64,000 bases of DNA, taken from positions 3,906,194 through 3,970,193 of the forward strand of contig NZ_JAMOFV010000006.1 of assembly GCF_023656515.1 (NCBI RefSeq), in the 5' to 3' direction. The stretch is from Clostridium swellfunianum (lineage in GTDB: Bacteria > Bacillota > Clostridia > Clostridiales > Clostridiaceae). Position 1 is the first letter of the stretch; each line of letters opens with the position of its first letter. Of the stretch, positions 18,344-26,180 are shown in pieces. The position numbers and the translations under genes were made by a program. The notes under the pieces were generated by a model. It was given only the letters and a program-made list of their open reading frames with translations, had not been told where the DNA came from and made no database searches.

Positions 18344-18802
18344 TTATTGTACCCTGCCTTCTATATACTTAGTACTGATGTATTCATATATCAGTTTATC
18401 AGAAATAATCTTATAATCGTATAAGTCCTGTCTGATAAATTCTGAATCATAATAGGTTTGTAGGACAATCTTATCTAGAATAAGGTCATATTTTATACAA
18501 GCCTTACCCTCACCGTATACTATTTTAAAGCCACTTGCTTTCAAATACTGTCTGACACTATCCAAACTCAAGCTGCTTATTGATGAGTTTATGCCATTAG
18601 TAAGATAGGTGAATCCGCATTCCTTATATTCATCAACCTTATTGATTTTTAGAATAGAATTTTTAAGACTGTTAGTAGTCCTTGCCCTTCTTATTTCTAA
18701 GGTAAAGGAATATGCAGCCAAAATTATGCACAAAGAGCATACAAAAATAACATATAATGCGATATAACCTTTAGCTATGCTTTTGTTTTTATACTTATAC
18801 AT
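18344..18802 (-). CDS. Minor pseudopilin-like protein lacking Glu5 (GspK/PilX-like)
   Basis: The short basic leader YKYKNKSIAKG is followed by a hydrophobic helix YIALYVIFVCSLCIILAA, as in prepilins, but the +5 position is Tyr rather than Glu. Loss of Glu5 is the hallmark of GspK and PilX_N-type tip pseudopilins. The 152-residue product is much smaller than GspK. It overlaps the preceding pseudopilin gene by 28 bp and has only a weak ribosome site, so it is probably translationally coupled. The role is inferred from these features and from position. Confidence 0.6.
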   Translation of the reverse strand: MYKYKNKSIAKGYIALYVIFVCSLCIILAAYSFTLEIRRARTTNSLKNSILKINKVDEYKECGFTYLTNGINSSISSLSLDSVRQYLKASGFKIVYGEGKACIKYDLILDKIVLQTYYDSEFIRQDLYDYKIISDKLIYEYISTKYIEGRVQ

Positions 18803-19218
18803 TTTTCATAACTTTCACCATTTATTCTACTGATTGATACATAAATTAAATTGTCTTTGTGGTATACCTGAAAATTGCTGACCTCTGTCAATATATTGTT
18901 AGGTACGTGAGCCACATTATTATCAAAATCAATGATAACTACCTTGGTGCTATCCTTGAGCTTTACTAGCTTTTTAATAGAAGAGTCTTCATAGTAAAGT
19001 TCAATAGTATTATTTTCTATGTTAACGGACTTTGCTTCCTTTATCTTATTCTCGATAAACAAGATTGCTTCCATAGAATAAAAAAAGTCTCTGGATTCTT
19101 TTGTTTTTTTTACATACAAAGAATTACTAGTTAAAAGCATAGATGTCATAACAACTGCTATAATACCTGCAGCTCCTATGGATATTATAAGCTCAATTAT
19201 TGTAAACCCTTTTTTCAT
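18775..19218 (-). CDS. Minor pseudopilin (GspJ/PilW-like position)
   Basis: Class III signal MKKG followed by FTIIELIISIGAAGIIAVV, with Glu at +5: a clear prepilin-type cleavage and methylation motif at the very N-terminus. The 147 residues include a variable external domain with no recognisable fold. Ribosome site AGGTAATTACTT. It overlaps its upstream neighbour by 4 bp and the next gene by 28 bp. The exact minor-pilin class cannot be settled from sequence alone. Confidence 0.8.
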   Translation of the reverse strand: MKKGFTIIELIISIGAAGIIAVVMTSMLLTSNSLYVKKTKESRDFFYSMEAILFIENKIKEAKSVNIENNTIELYYEDSSIKKLVKLKDSTKVVIIDFDNNVAHVPNNILTEVSNFQVYHKDNLIYVSISRINGESYEKCISIKTKA

Positions 19219-19658
19219 AAGTAATTACCTTTATAAAATGTACAATTTATGATTTCTTCCTTGCTTTTTAAATTCAAGTGCAGTTCAAGATTGATCTTTA
19301 GTACCTCTCCTGGAATAACATTTAAAACTATGTATGTATCGTTTTCGTTAATATTAGCATTAAATATTTGAGTTATATTTTTAGACTTTATCATATCTAA
19401 CTTTAACTGTTCTTTATTAATATACTTTTTATTATTGTTTATTAAATTCATTACATCACTATAGGTAGAATTATTAACAATTTCTTCTTTGATTGCCTCT
19501 AAAGCAAATAGATACCTAATCCTATCTTTGTTTTGATTGCTCAACCTTATATTGTTTAGTTGAAGAGTCAAAATATATGCGCCTAGAATGCACATGATGC
19601 TTATTGAACATATTACTTCAATCAGTGAGATTCCTGATGTTTTATTTAATTTCCGCAT
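19215..19658 (-). CDS. Minor pseudopilin (GspI/PilV-like)
   Basis: Leader RKLNKTSG then ISLIEVICSISIMCILGAYI, with Glu at +5. The 147-residue size and the conserved-looking IRYLFALEAIKEEIVNNS after the helix resemble the PilV/GspI group (RxxAxxLAxxxxE-like spacing). It overlaps its neighbours on both sides (17 bp and 4 bp), so expression is surely coupled. The ribosome site is poor. Confidence 0.75.
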   Translation of the reverse strand: MRKLNKTSGISLIEVICSISIMCILGAYILTLQLNNIRLSNQNKDRIRYLFALEAIKEEIVNNSTYSDVMNLINNNKKYINKEQLKLDMIKSKNITQIFNANINENDTYIVLNVIPGEVLKINLELHLNLKSKEEIINCTFYKGNYL

Positions 19659-20076
19659 ATCCGGTGCCTACGCTAATAGTTATTTTTTCCTGATTACCTA
19701 TTTGATTTTTGAAAATTACCTTTCCTGCACTCCCGGTAACCCCGTATTTGTTTATATCAATTTTTGAACCAGCTATATTTACAAAGTCAATAGTTACCCC
19801 TTTAGGAAGTTTAACTCCATCGATTCTTCTCATAGAACTATAAAAATTTATTTCATTTCTTACCATATCGAATAAAATATAGCCAGGCTTTTCCTTCTCT
19901 CTGCAGTATTGCTTTCCATAGTTTATGAGAGCGATGGTTCTGTCTTCACTGTACATCAGATCTGTTTCTGAATAAAACTTTATATAATTGGACATGTTAA
20001 TAAAATTAGCTGCTAAAAAGATCAAAATTATTGAGATAACTGCTACTACTTCAATTAAGGAAAAGCCTTTCTTCAT
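19642..20076 (-). CDS. Minor pseudopilin (GspH/FimT-like)
   Basis: From the ATG at 20076 the product starts MKKG-FSLIEVVAVISIILIFLAA, a textbook class III prepilin signal with Glu at +5. The frame extends ten residues further to 20106, but AAAGGTGATAAA sits directly before the inner ATG, which also puts the cleavage site at the standard distance (144 residues). The external part contains a GspH-like strand-rich region (VIFKNQIGNQEKITISVGTG). It follows the major pseudopilin gene by about 35 bp. Confidence 0.8.
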   Translation of the reverse strand: MKKGFSLIEVVAVISIILIFLAANFINMSNYIKFYSETDLMYSEDRTIALINYGKQYCREKEKPGYILFDMVRNEINFYSSMRRIDGVKLPKGVTIDFVNIAGSKIDINKYGVTGSAGKVIFKNQIGNQEKITISVGTGYAEIK

Positions 20077-20111
20077 TTTATCACCTTTAAAATCTTTTAT
20101 TGCCATAGTTG

Positions 20112-20486
20112 CTATGTAACCGTATAACTGTTATCGCTAACATTGATTGTTGCGGTATGTTGTATACTGTCGTTTGTAAAAAGAACAGTTACTACATTAT
20201 TGGAACTAGTAACCAAATTTACTGTTATTCCAGATAATGTATCAGTAATTATAGAAGAAATATTAGTAGTGTTAATGGTATTTCCTTGCTCTCCATAGCT
20301 CCACATAACTGCCGTATGTATTTGCTTAGCAATGTTATTAAGCTTCACTTGTTTAGCTTTTCCTATATACCCAGTAACCTTTGGCATAGCAAAACTAGCT
20401 AGTATAACAACTATAGATACAGCAACAATTACTTCAATCAGTGTAAATCCTTTTGAACTACGTGAATAAGCTTTTCTCAAACTCAA
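20112..20486 (-). CDS. Major pseudopilin (GspG/ComGC-like), TTG start
   Basis: Probably the main building block of the pseudopilus. Signal SSKG then FTLIEVIVAVSIVVILASFA followed by MPKVTGYIGKAKQVKLNNIA, the typical GspG/ComGC helix. The external domain is small, with a strand-rich C-terminus, and has no cysteine pair or obvious calcium site. An ATG at 20513 is in frame, but it lies inside pilC and has no ribosome site. AGGAGG at 20495-20500 is 8 nt from a TTG at 20486, which I take as the start (124 residues, leader of 12-13). The inner start removes the overlap with pilC. Confidence 0.82.
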   Translation of the reverse strand: MSLRKAYSRSSKGFTLIEVIVAVSIVVILASFAMPKVTGYIGKAKQVKLNNIAKQIHTAVMWSYGEQGNTINTTNISSIITDTLSGITVNLVTSSNNVVTVLFTNDSIQHTATINVSDNSYTVT

Positions 20487-20502
20487 TTTAATTTCCTCCT
20501 TT

Positions 20503-21699
20503 CTAAATAGCATCCATAAGATTAAACATAGGACTAACTATGCTTATTAAAATTCCGCCAATAAAAATCGACATAAAAATAATAATTATAGGTTCAATAA
20601 GCAGAGTTATCTTTTCAACAGTATTAAATAATTCTTCCTCCAAAATTTTTGAAGCCTTAATAAGCATATCTGCTAACGTACCGCTTTCTTCACCAATTCT
20701 CACCAAAGAGCATAGCATCGGTGGAAAAACAACAAGGTCATCTAAGCTTCTTGAAAAAGCAATTCCTATGTTGACGTTTTCTATGCATTTCCCAAGTTGT
20801 ATTTTCAAGAAACTGTAGTTCATATTGCTTTGTGCCATATCTAATGCTTTTACTATTGATATTCCGCTACACAACAAAATCCCAATGCTTCTAGAAAATG
20901 TTACAGCAGTAAACTTTTGAGCTAAGCCTTTTGATATGCTTATAGTAAAAATTTTCTTTTGAAGAAAAATACTAATACTTTCAACCCTAACTATATAGAA
21001 CAATGTAGCAACAAAAAGCATCAACATAACTAGTAGCATAATAGAATTTTCTTTTAAAAAACTGCTTAAGGCTAGAATAGTTTTAGTGCTTTTAGGTAAA
21101 CTTCCTCCAATATCTCCTATAGTTGCAACAAATGTTGGGATTACATAAATAAATAAAATCTGTATAACTGCAGAACATACCAGCAGTAGTAAGCAAGGAT
21201 ATGATAAAGCTTTTATCACCTTATTTTTTATTACATTTTCTCGACTATAGTAATCTGATAGCCTTTCCATAATATTTTCTAAAGTCCCACTCATTTCTCC
21301 GATGCTTGTCATGTTAACCATAAACTTTGGAAAAATTGTTGGGTACTGCGTCATGCTTACAGATAGTTGTGTTCCTCGTTGTATCATTTCTTCAATGTCA
21401 TTTAAGGCTTTCTTTATCACCTTATTTGATGCTTCTTGACCTAGTATATTAATTGCCTCTCCAATATTAATACCTGCTGAGAGCATTGAAGCAAATTGAT
21501 GACAAAATAATGAAAGCTCTCTTAAAGATAGCCTCTTCTCCAATAATTTCCCCTTATCTGCATGCAATTTTTTAAAGTATATAATATATAAACCTTTATC
21601 TCTAAAGATTCTAACAAGTTCCTCCTTGCTAGAACACCAGCAATTACCCAGAAAAACCTTACCTTCTATATCAATTGCTTTGTATTTGCAAAATATCAT
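20503..21699 (-). CDS. pilC: Type IV pilus/T2SS platform protein PilC (GspF family)
   Basis: Polytopic inner-membrane platform that couples the ATPase to pilin extrusion. Two GspF domains are seen. The first has LSLFCHQFASMLSAGINIGE and MTSIGEMSGTLENIMERLSDYY. The second has FSRSIGILLCSGISIVKALD and LVRIGEESGTLADMLIKAS. Three hydrophobic segments follow the usual pattern. I use the ATG at 21699 (398 residues, MIFCKYKAIDIEG), which has a GGGGATTATTAATA ribosome site. The longer frame to 21735 would overlap pilB. Confidence 0.93.
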   Translation of the reverse strand: MIFCKYKAIDIEGKVFLGNCWCSSKEELVRIFRDKGLYIIYFKKLHADKGKLLEKRLSLRELSLFCHQFASMLSAGINIGEAINILGQEASNKVIKKALNDIEEMIQRGTQLSVSMTQYPTIFPKFMVNMTSIGEMSGTLENIMERLSDYYSRENVIKNKVIKALSYPCLLLLVCSAVIQILFIYVIPTFVATIGDIGGSLPKSTKTILALSSFLKENSIMLLVMLMLFVATLFYIVRVESISIFLQKKIFTISISKGLAQKFTAVTFSRSIGILLCSGISIVKALDMAQSNMNYSFLKIQLGKCIENVNIGIAFSRSLDDLVVFPPMLCSLVRIGEESGTLADMLIKASKILEEELFNTVEKITLLIEPIIIIFMSIFIGGILISIVSPMFNLMDAI

Positions 21700-21721
21700 T
21701 ATTAATAATCCCCTAAATAAA

Positions 21722-23254
21722 CTACCAGTTATCATTGGTTAGTCTTATAAATTCCTCATGTGTAGTTACACCCTGCCTAACAAGCTCATATCCATTTTGC
21801 TGTATGGTCTTCATGCCTGCTTTTTTATTAAAACTTCGTATATCCATAGCACTCTTCCCCTTATTTATTAACCCTCTTAGCTCAGAATTAACACTCATTA
21901 CTTCATATACTGCAGTCCTTTGTTTATAACCTGTATGGCCGCAAAAAATACATCCTTTTCCCTTATATAAATGAGCACTTGAATTTATATTTAACCTGGT
22001 ATTTTCATTTTCAGAAGCTGCATATGAAGTCTTGCAAAAGCTGCATATTTTCCTTACAAGTCTTTGAGCTATGCATGCTATTAAAGAATCCGCTAAAAGA
22101 TATGGTGGCACCCCCATATCCATTAGCCTTGTAATTGAAGATGCCGCATCGTTTGTATGCAAGGTTGTCAATACCAAATGTCCTGTAATGGCTGCCTGTA
22201 TTGCAATATGAGCAGTATCAGCATCTCTGATTTCTCCTATCATGATGACATCTGGATCCTGCCTAAGAATGCTCCTTAGGCCGTTAGCAAAGGTTAAGCC
22301 AGACTTATAGTTGACATTTATTTGATTTACTCTATCAAAGAATATTTCAACAGGATCTTCTATAGACACAATATTTTTATTGTATCTGTCCAGCTCATTT
22401 AACATTGAATATAGAGTCGTTGTCTTACCGCTTCCAGTTGGACCTGTTACAATTATTATTCCATAACCGCTGTTTAAGCTTGACTTTATAACATCAACAC
22501 TTTCATCTGAAAAACCAAGTGAATTTAAACTTAATAATTTTTCATTTCTATAAAGTATTCTAATTACTATTTTTTCTCCATAGATTGTTGGCAGTGTTGA
22601 AATCCTCAAATCCACTTTAATGTTTTTATTATTAAATTTGTATTTACCATCTTGAGGTATTCTCTTCTCTGCTATATCCATTTTAGCTTCTAGTTTAATT
22701 CTTCCACATACTGACTGATAAAGACTTATAGGCATTTCAAAAATATCCTGAAGAACACCATCTATTCTATATCTAATTACTGCCAAGGTTTCAAAGGGTT
22801 CAATGTGTATATCACTTGCTCTCTTATTTACAGCCTGAACTATCATAGAATTGGATACTCTTACAGCTGGTGAAGTTTCAACAACCATATTGACGCTTTC
22901 ACTTGACATCCTTTTGTGGATTTCATCCTCTTCCTGTTTCTTAAGCTGTTCTAATATAAGTGTTGTACTTTGCATATCCTCAAAGATATTTATTAAAGAG
23001 TATATTTGTTCTTCAGCTGCAGGTACAGCGTATACCTGTCGCCCTATTAAAACACTAATTTTTTCAACAGATATTAAGTCCTCAGGATTTTTCATGGCAA
23101 TATAAACATAATTTTTATCTGATTCAAGTGGTATAAAAGAATGCTTTCTCATAATATCCACTGTAAGAAATCTAAACTCAGAAACTTTTACACTTATGCT
23201 GTTTAAATCTATAAAGCTTTTTTCTGCATTAAAGAGCTTATTGTTTATCTCCAT
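21722..23254 (-). CDS. pilB: Type IV pilus/T2SS assembly ATPase PilB (GspE family)
   Basis: Hexameric motor that drives pseudopilus assembly. The N-terminal MshEN-like domain (about 1-110) is shortened. The core has Walker A GPTGSGKTTT at 271-280, the Asp box, Walker B-type DPDVIMIGEIRDADTA and the His box GHLVLTTLHTNDA. A four-cysteine zinc knuckle is present (CSFC at 404-407, CIFC at 435-438), typical of extension ATPases rather than PilT. The 510 residues are slightly short of proteobacterial PilB. It is the first gene of the ten-gene operon. A weak promoter-like TATACT lies at 23347-23352, and I saw no c-di-GMP riboswitch upstream. Confidence 0.95.
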   Translation of the reverse strand: MEINNKLFNAEKSFIDLNSISVKVSEFRFLTVDIMRKHSFIPLESDKNYVYIAMKNPEDLISVEKISVLIGRQVYAVPAAEEQIYSLINIFEDMQSTTLILEQLKKQEEDEIHKRMSSESVNMVVETSPAVRVSNSMIVQAVNKRASDIHIEPFETLAVIRYRIDGVLQDIFEMPISLYQSVCGRIKLEAKMDIAEKRIPQDGKYKFNNKNIKVDLRISTLPTIYGEKIVIRILYRNEKLLSLNSLGFSDESVDVIKSSLNSGYGIIIVTGPTGSGKTTTLYSMLNELDRYNKNIVSIEDPVEIFFDRVNQINVNYKSGLTFANGLRSILRQDPDVIMIGEIRDADTAHIAIQAAITGHLVLTTLHTNDAASSITRLMDMGVPPYLLADSLIACIAQRLVRKICSFCKTSYAASENENTRLNINSSAHLYKGKGCIFCGHTGYKQRTAVYEVMSVNSELRGLINKGKSAMDIRSFNKKAGMKTIQQNGYELVRQGVTTHEEFIRLTNDNW

Positions 23255-23384
23255 GTCTTCAGCACCTTATAATTTTTTAACTATATAATTCAAAGGTTCT
23301 AATACACTAGCAATGTAAGAACTTTATTGAATCATGCATATCTAAGAGTATATCCTTACACACAATTTTTAAACCATTTATTTT

Positions 23385-23425
23385 GTGTAAAAAAATAAAA
23401 AGTATGCAGTTTTTAGCATACTTTT
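23385..23425 (-). terminator. Terminator after dapF
   Basis: AAAAGTATGC (23398-23407) pairs with GCATACTTTT (23416-23425). The minus-strand transcript continues TTTTTATTTTTTT. It separates dapF from the pilus-like operon. Confidence 0.88.
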
Positions 23426-23435
23426 AAAAATAGCT

Positions 23436-24254
23436 TTATAGATTATATTCACCTGAAAAAACAACTGCTGCTGGACCAGTCATGTATACGCCATCTTTAT
23501 CTAACTCAATTAACAGACTTCCACCAGGTATCCACACCTTTACTTTTTCACAAACAAAGCCTAGCTTATTAGCAGCAATAACTGCAGCACAACTTCCCGT
23601 TCCACAAGCCAAGGTAGGCCCTGCTCCTCTTTCCCAGGTCTTTACTTTAATCTCTTCAGAATTTAAGACCTCGCAAAAGTTTACATTTGTACCTTTCGGA
23701 AACATATTATGTTTTTCAATTATCCGGCCTTCCTGCACGTCAAAATCATCAAGCCTTCCTAATATAACTGTGTGAGGCACGCCCATAAGCATTGAAGTTA
23801 TATAATACTCTTTATCTCCAGCTTTAAGCTTCTCATTTATTATTTCCTCTTCACTTAAGGCTGGAATATGCTTAGCATCAAAAGACGGGCTTCCCATTTT
23901 AATTCTTATACCTTCAGCTTTCCCATTTACTATGGTTAAAAAGGCATTTTTTACACCATCGCCTGTTTCAATAAGAATTATTTCCTGTTTAACCAGCCCC
24001 ATATCATATACATACTTTGCAAAGCATCGTATTCCATTTCCACACATAGCCGCATATGAACCATCAGAATTTATTATGACCATTTGAATGTGAGCCTTTT
24101 GGCTTTTTTTAACTATTAAGATACCATCAGCACCTATTCCAAAATGCCTGTCACATAGTGTCTTAGCTAAAGTCTCCTCGTCTTTTATATTATCATTCAA
24201 ATCTTCTATAACGATAAAATCATTTCCATTGCCGTGCATCTTAGTAAACTTCAT
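23436..24254 (-). CDS. dapF: Diaminopimelate epimerase
   Basis: Converts LL- to meso-diaminopimelate for peptidoglycan and lysine. It carries the two catalytic cysteines: Cys71 in AAMCGNGIRCFAKY and Cys217 in LACGTGSCAAV. The N-terminal MKFTKMHGNGNDFIVIE is a family hallmark. The 272 residues are normal. Ribosome site GAAGGGAAGGATAGC. It forms a single-gene unit divergent from rqcH. Its presence agrees with the DAP-type MurE at 45046-46491. Confidence 0.97.
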   Translation of the reverse strand: MKFTKMHGNGNDFIVIEDLNDNIKDEETLAKTLCDRHFGIGADGILIVKKSQKAHIQMVIINSDGSYAAMCGNGIRCFAKYVYDMGLVKQEIILIETGDGVKNAFLTIVNGKAEGIRIKMGSPSFDAKHIPALSEEEIINEKLKAGDKEYYITSMLMGVPHTVILGRLDDFDVQEGRIIEKHNMFPKGTNVNFCEVLNSEEIKVKTWERGAGPTLACGTGSCAAVIAANKLGFVCEKVKVWIPGGSLLIELDKDGVYMTGPAAVVFSGEYNL

Positions 24255-24350
24255 GCTATCCTTCCCTTCATCAAAAATAAGTTATAATTTATAATATTGT
24301 ATCATAAAAACAAATGTGTTTGACACATATTAAGACTAATATAGAAATTT

Positions 24351-24379
24351 TTGATTTTAATTATTTAAAATGTTATACT
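24351..24379 (+). promoter_or_regulatory. Sigma-A promoter of rqcH
   Basis: TTGATT (24351-24356), exactly 17-nt spacer, TATACT (24374-24379) with a TG-like extension. It lies 45 bp before the rqcH start. A separate short palindrome, ATGTGT-TTG-ACACAT, lies upstream at 24314-24328. Confidence 0.7.
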
Positions 24380-24423
24380 AGCTTATAATAAAATAGTATG
24401 AGCATATATGAAAGGGTGATTTC

Positions 24424-26157
24424 ATGCCTTTAGATGGTATATACATATATAGTTTAGCAGAAGAATTTAAAAATAAGCTTGTTGGCTGCAGAGTGGATAA
24501 GATTTCACAGCCAGAAAAAGATGAACTTATCTTAAGTCTAAGAGGTGATAGAACAAATCTTAAGCTTCTTATAAGTGCTAGTTCAACTTACCCTAAAATA
24601 CACTTAACAAATATTAATAAGCCTAATCCAGTCAAAGCTCCAATGTTTTGCATGGTCCTTAGAAAATATTTAGGAAATGCTAGGGTTACAGAAATTTCTC
24701 AGATTTCTACCGACAGAATTATTGCTATAGATTTTGAAAGCGCAGATGAGCTAGGCTTTTACAGCATCTATTCACTTATAGTTGAAATAATGGGTAGACA
24801 CAGCAATATAACTCTTGTGAGAAAAAGAGACAATATTGTTATAGATAGCATAAAGCATATGACCCCAGAGATAAATAGCTACAGAAGCTTGTATCCTGGA
24901 ATAAACTATGTTTACCCACCAGAATCCATTAAACTTAATCCTTTTGATTTCTCTTTCGAGGACTTTAACAGCTATGTAGATTCTAACAATATAAAGTTTG
25001 ACTATAGCATTTTTTCTAAAATGTTTACAGGAGTAAGCACACAATTTTCAAAATCAATCTCTGAGGCATTAACTATAAATAATATAGAATTAAATTCATT
25101 TAATCTTAAAAATATATATTCTTATATTCTTATGTTGTTTGAAAGCTTAAAAAAAGGTGAATTCCATTTTAATGCCTATTATGATGCTTCATCAGTAAAA
25201 GACTTTTACTGCAAAGAGCTTTATCAGCTTGAAAATTTAAATAAAAGATCCTACGATTCACCCTCAGCTTTAATTGAAGAATTCTATCATGAGAAAGATA
25301 AGACTGACAGGTTAAATGCCAAAAGCTATGATCTTCAAAAAATAGTAAATAACAACATTGATCGCTGCAATAAAAAGCTGGAGATACTAAAAAAGACCTT
25401 GAAAGAATGTGAAGAGAAGGACCATTATAGAATATTCGGCGAGCTTCTTACTGCAAATATATATAATATAAAAAAAGGTGATAAATCTGTTAAAACTCTA
25501 AATTACTATGAAGTAAATGAAGAGTATATAGAAATAAAACTAGATGAAAACAAATCACCTTCAGAAAATATTCAAGCCTACTTCAAAAAATATAACAAGC
25601 TTAAAAAATCTGCAGAAATGGCCGAAATACAAATTAACACTACAGAACAGGAGCTTGATTACCTTCAGTCTGTACTTACAAACATAAAAAATGTTGAAAG
25701 TTACGATGAAATTGATGACATAAGAAGAGAACTAACCGAGACTGGTTATATAAGATTTAAAAAGGAAGATAAAAAGAAGAGCAAAACTTCCAAGCCTCAT
25801 CATTTCTTATCAAGCGATGGTGCTCACATATATGTTGGAAAAAACAATATACAAAATGATTCTTTAACCTTGAAGTTTGCTGATAAGCAGGATATTTGGA
25901 TGCACACAAAGAATATACCTGGTTCTCACGTTATAATAAAAAATGCAGGCAAGATTTCAGATAAAACCCTGGAAGAAGCAGCAACTCTTGCAGCCTTTTA
26001 CAGTAAGGGTAAAGACTCAACTAAGGTTCCAGTTGATTATACTGAAGTAAGAAATGTTAAAAAGCCTTCGGGTTCAAAACCAGGCATGGTTATTTATTAT
26101 ACAAACAAAACAATTTATATAGACCCTAAAAAGCTGGAACTTCAAAAAATAGAGTAA
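24424..26157 (+). CDS. rqcH: RqcH-type ribosome quality control protein (NFACT family)
   Basis: Family members bind obstructed 50S subunits and direct C-terminal alanine tailing of stalled nascent chains. The order is NFACT-N (residues about 1-200), helix-hairpin region, a long coiled coil (about 270-440), and the C-terminal NFACT-R domain with DIWMHTKNIPGSHVII and YTEVRNVKKPSGSKPGMV. The 577-residue length fits. Start at ATG 24424 with GAAAGGGTGATTTC. Older annotations name this family fibronectin-binding protein A; nothing here suggests secretion (no signal peptide or LPXTG). It converges on the methyltransferase gene, and both share a terminator. Confidence 0.95.
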   Translation: MPLDGIYIYSLAEEFKNKLVGCRVDKISQPEKDELILSLRGDRTNLKLLISASSTYPKIHLTNINKPNPVKAPMFCMVLRKYLGNARVTEISQISTDRIIAIDFESADELGFYSIYSLIVEIMGRHSNITLVRKRDNIVIDSIKHMTPEINSYRSLYPGINYVYPPESIKLNPFDFSFEDFNSYVDSNNIKFDYSIFSKMFTGVSTQFSKSISEALTINNIELNSFNLKNIYSYILMLFESLKKGEFHFNAYYDASSVKDFYCKELYQLENLNKRSYDSPSALIEEFYHEKDKTDRLNAKSYDLQKIVNNNIDRCNKKLEILKKTLKECEEKDHYRIFGELLTANIYNIKKGDKSVKTLNYYEVNEEYIEIKLDENKSPSENIQAYFKKYNKLKKSAEMAEIQINTTEQELDYLQSVLTNIKNVESYDEIDDIRRELTETGYIRFKKEDKKKSKTSKPHHFLSSDGAHIYVGKNNIQNDSLTLKFADKQDIWMHTKNIPGSHVIIKNAGKISDKTLEEAATLAAFYSKGKDSTKVPVDYTEVRNVKKPSGSKPGMVIYYTNKTIYIDPKKLELQKIE

Positions 26158-26180
26158 ACAGGAACTTATTCCTGTTTACT
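26153..26180. terminator. Bidirectional terminator between rqcH and the rRNA methyltransferase gene
   Basis: A perfect 12-bp stem, AGTAAACAGGAA (26153-26164) with its complement (26169-26180) and a 4-nt loop, is flanked by TTTTTATTTT on the plus side and a run of T (TATTTTTTG) on the minus side. Both convergent stop codons lie inside the hairpin. Confidence 0.9.

Noticed and set aside
23255-23380. c-di-GMP riboswitch in front of the pilus-like operon
   Set aside because: None of the conserved GEMM core or GCACUCCGG-type segments is found.
24424-26157. Fibronectin-binding adhesin
   Set aside because: The NFACT domains mark it as an RqcH-type ribosome quality control protein; no signal peptide or surface anchor is present.
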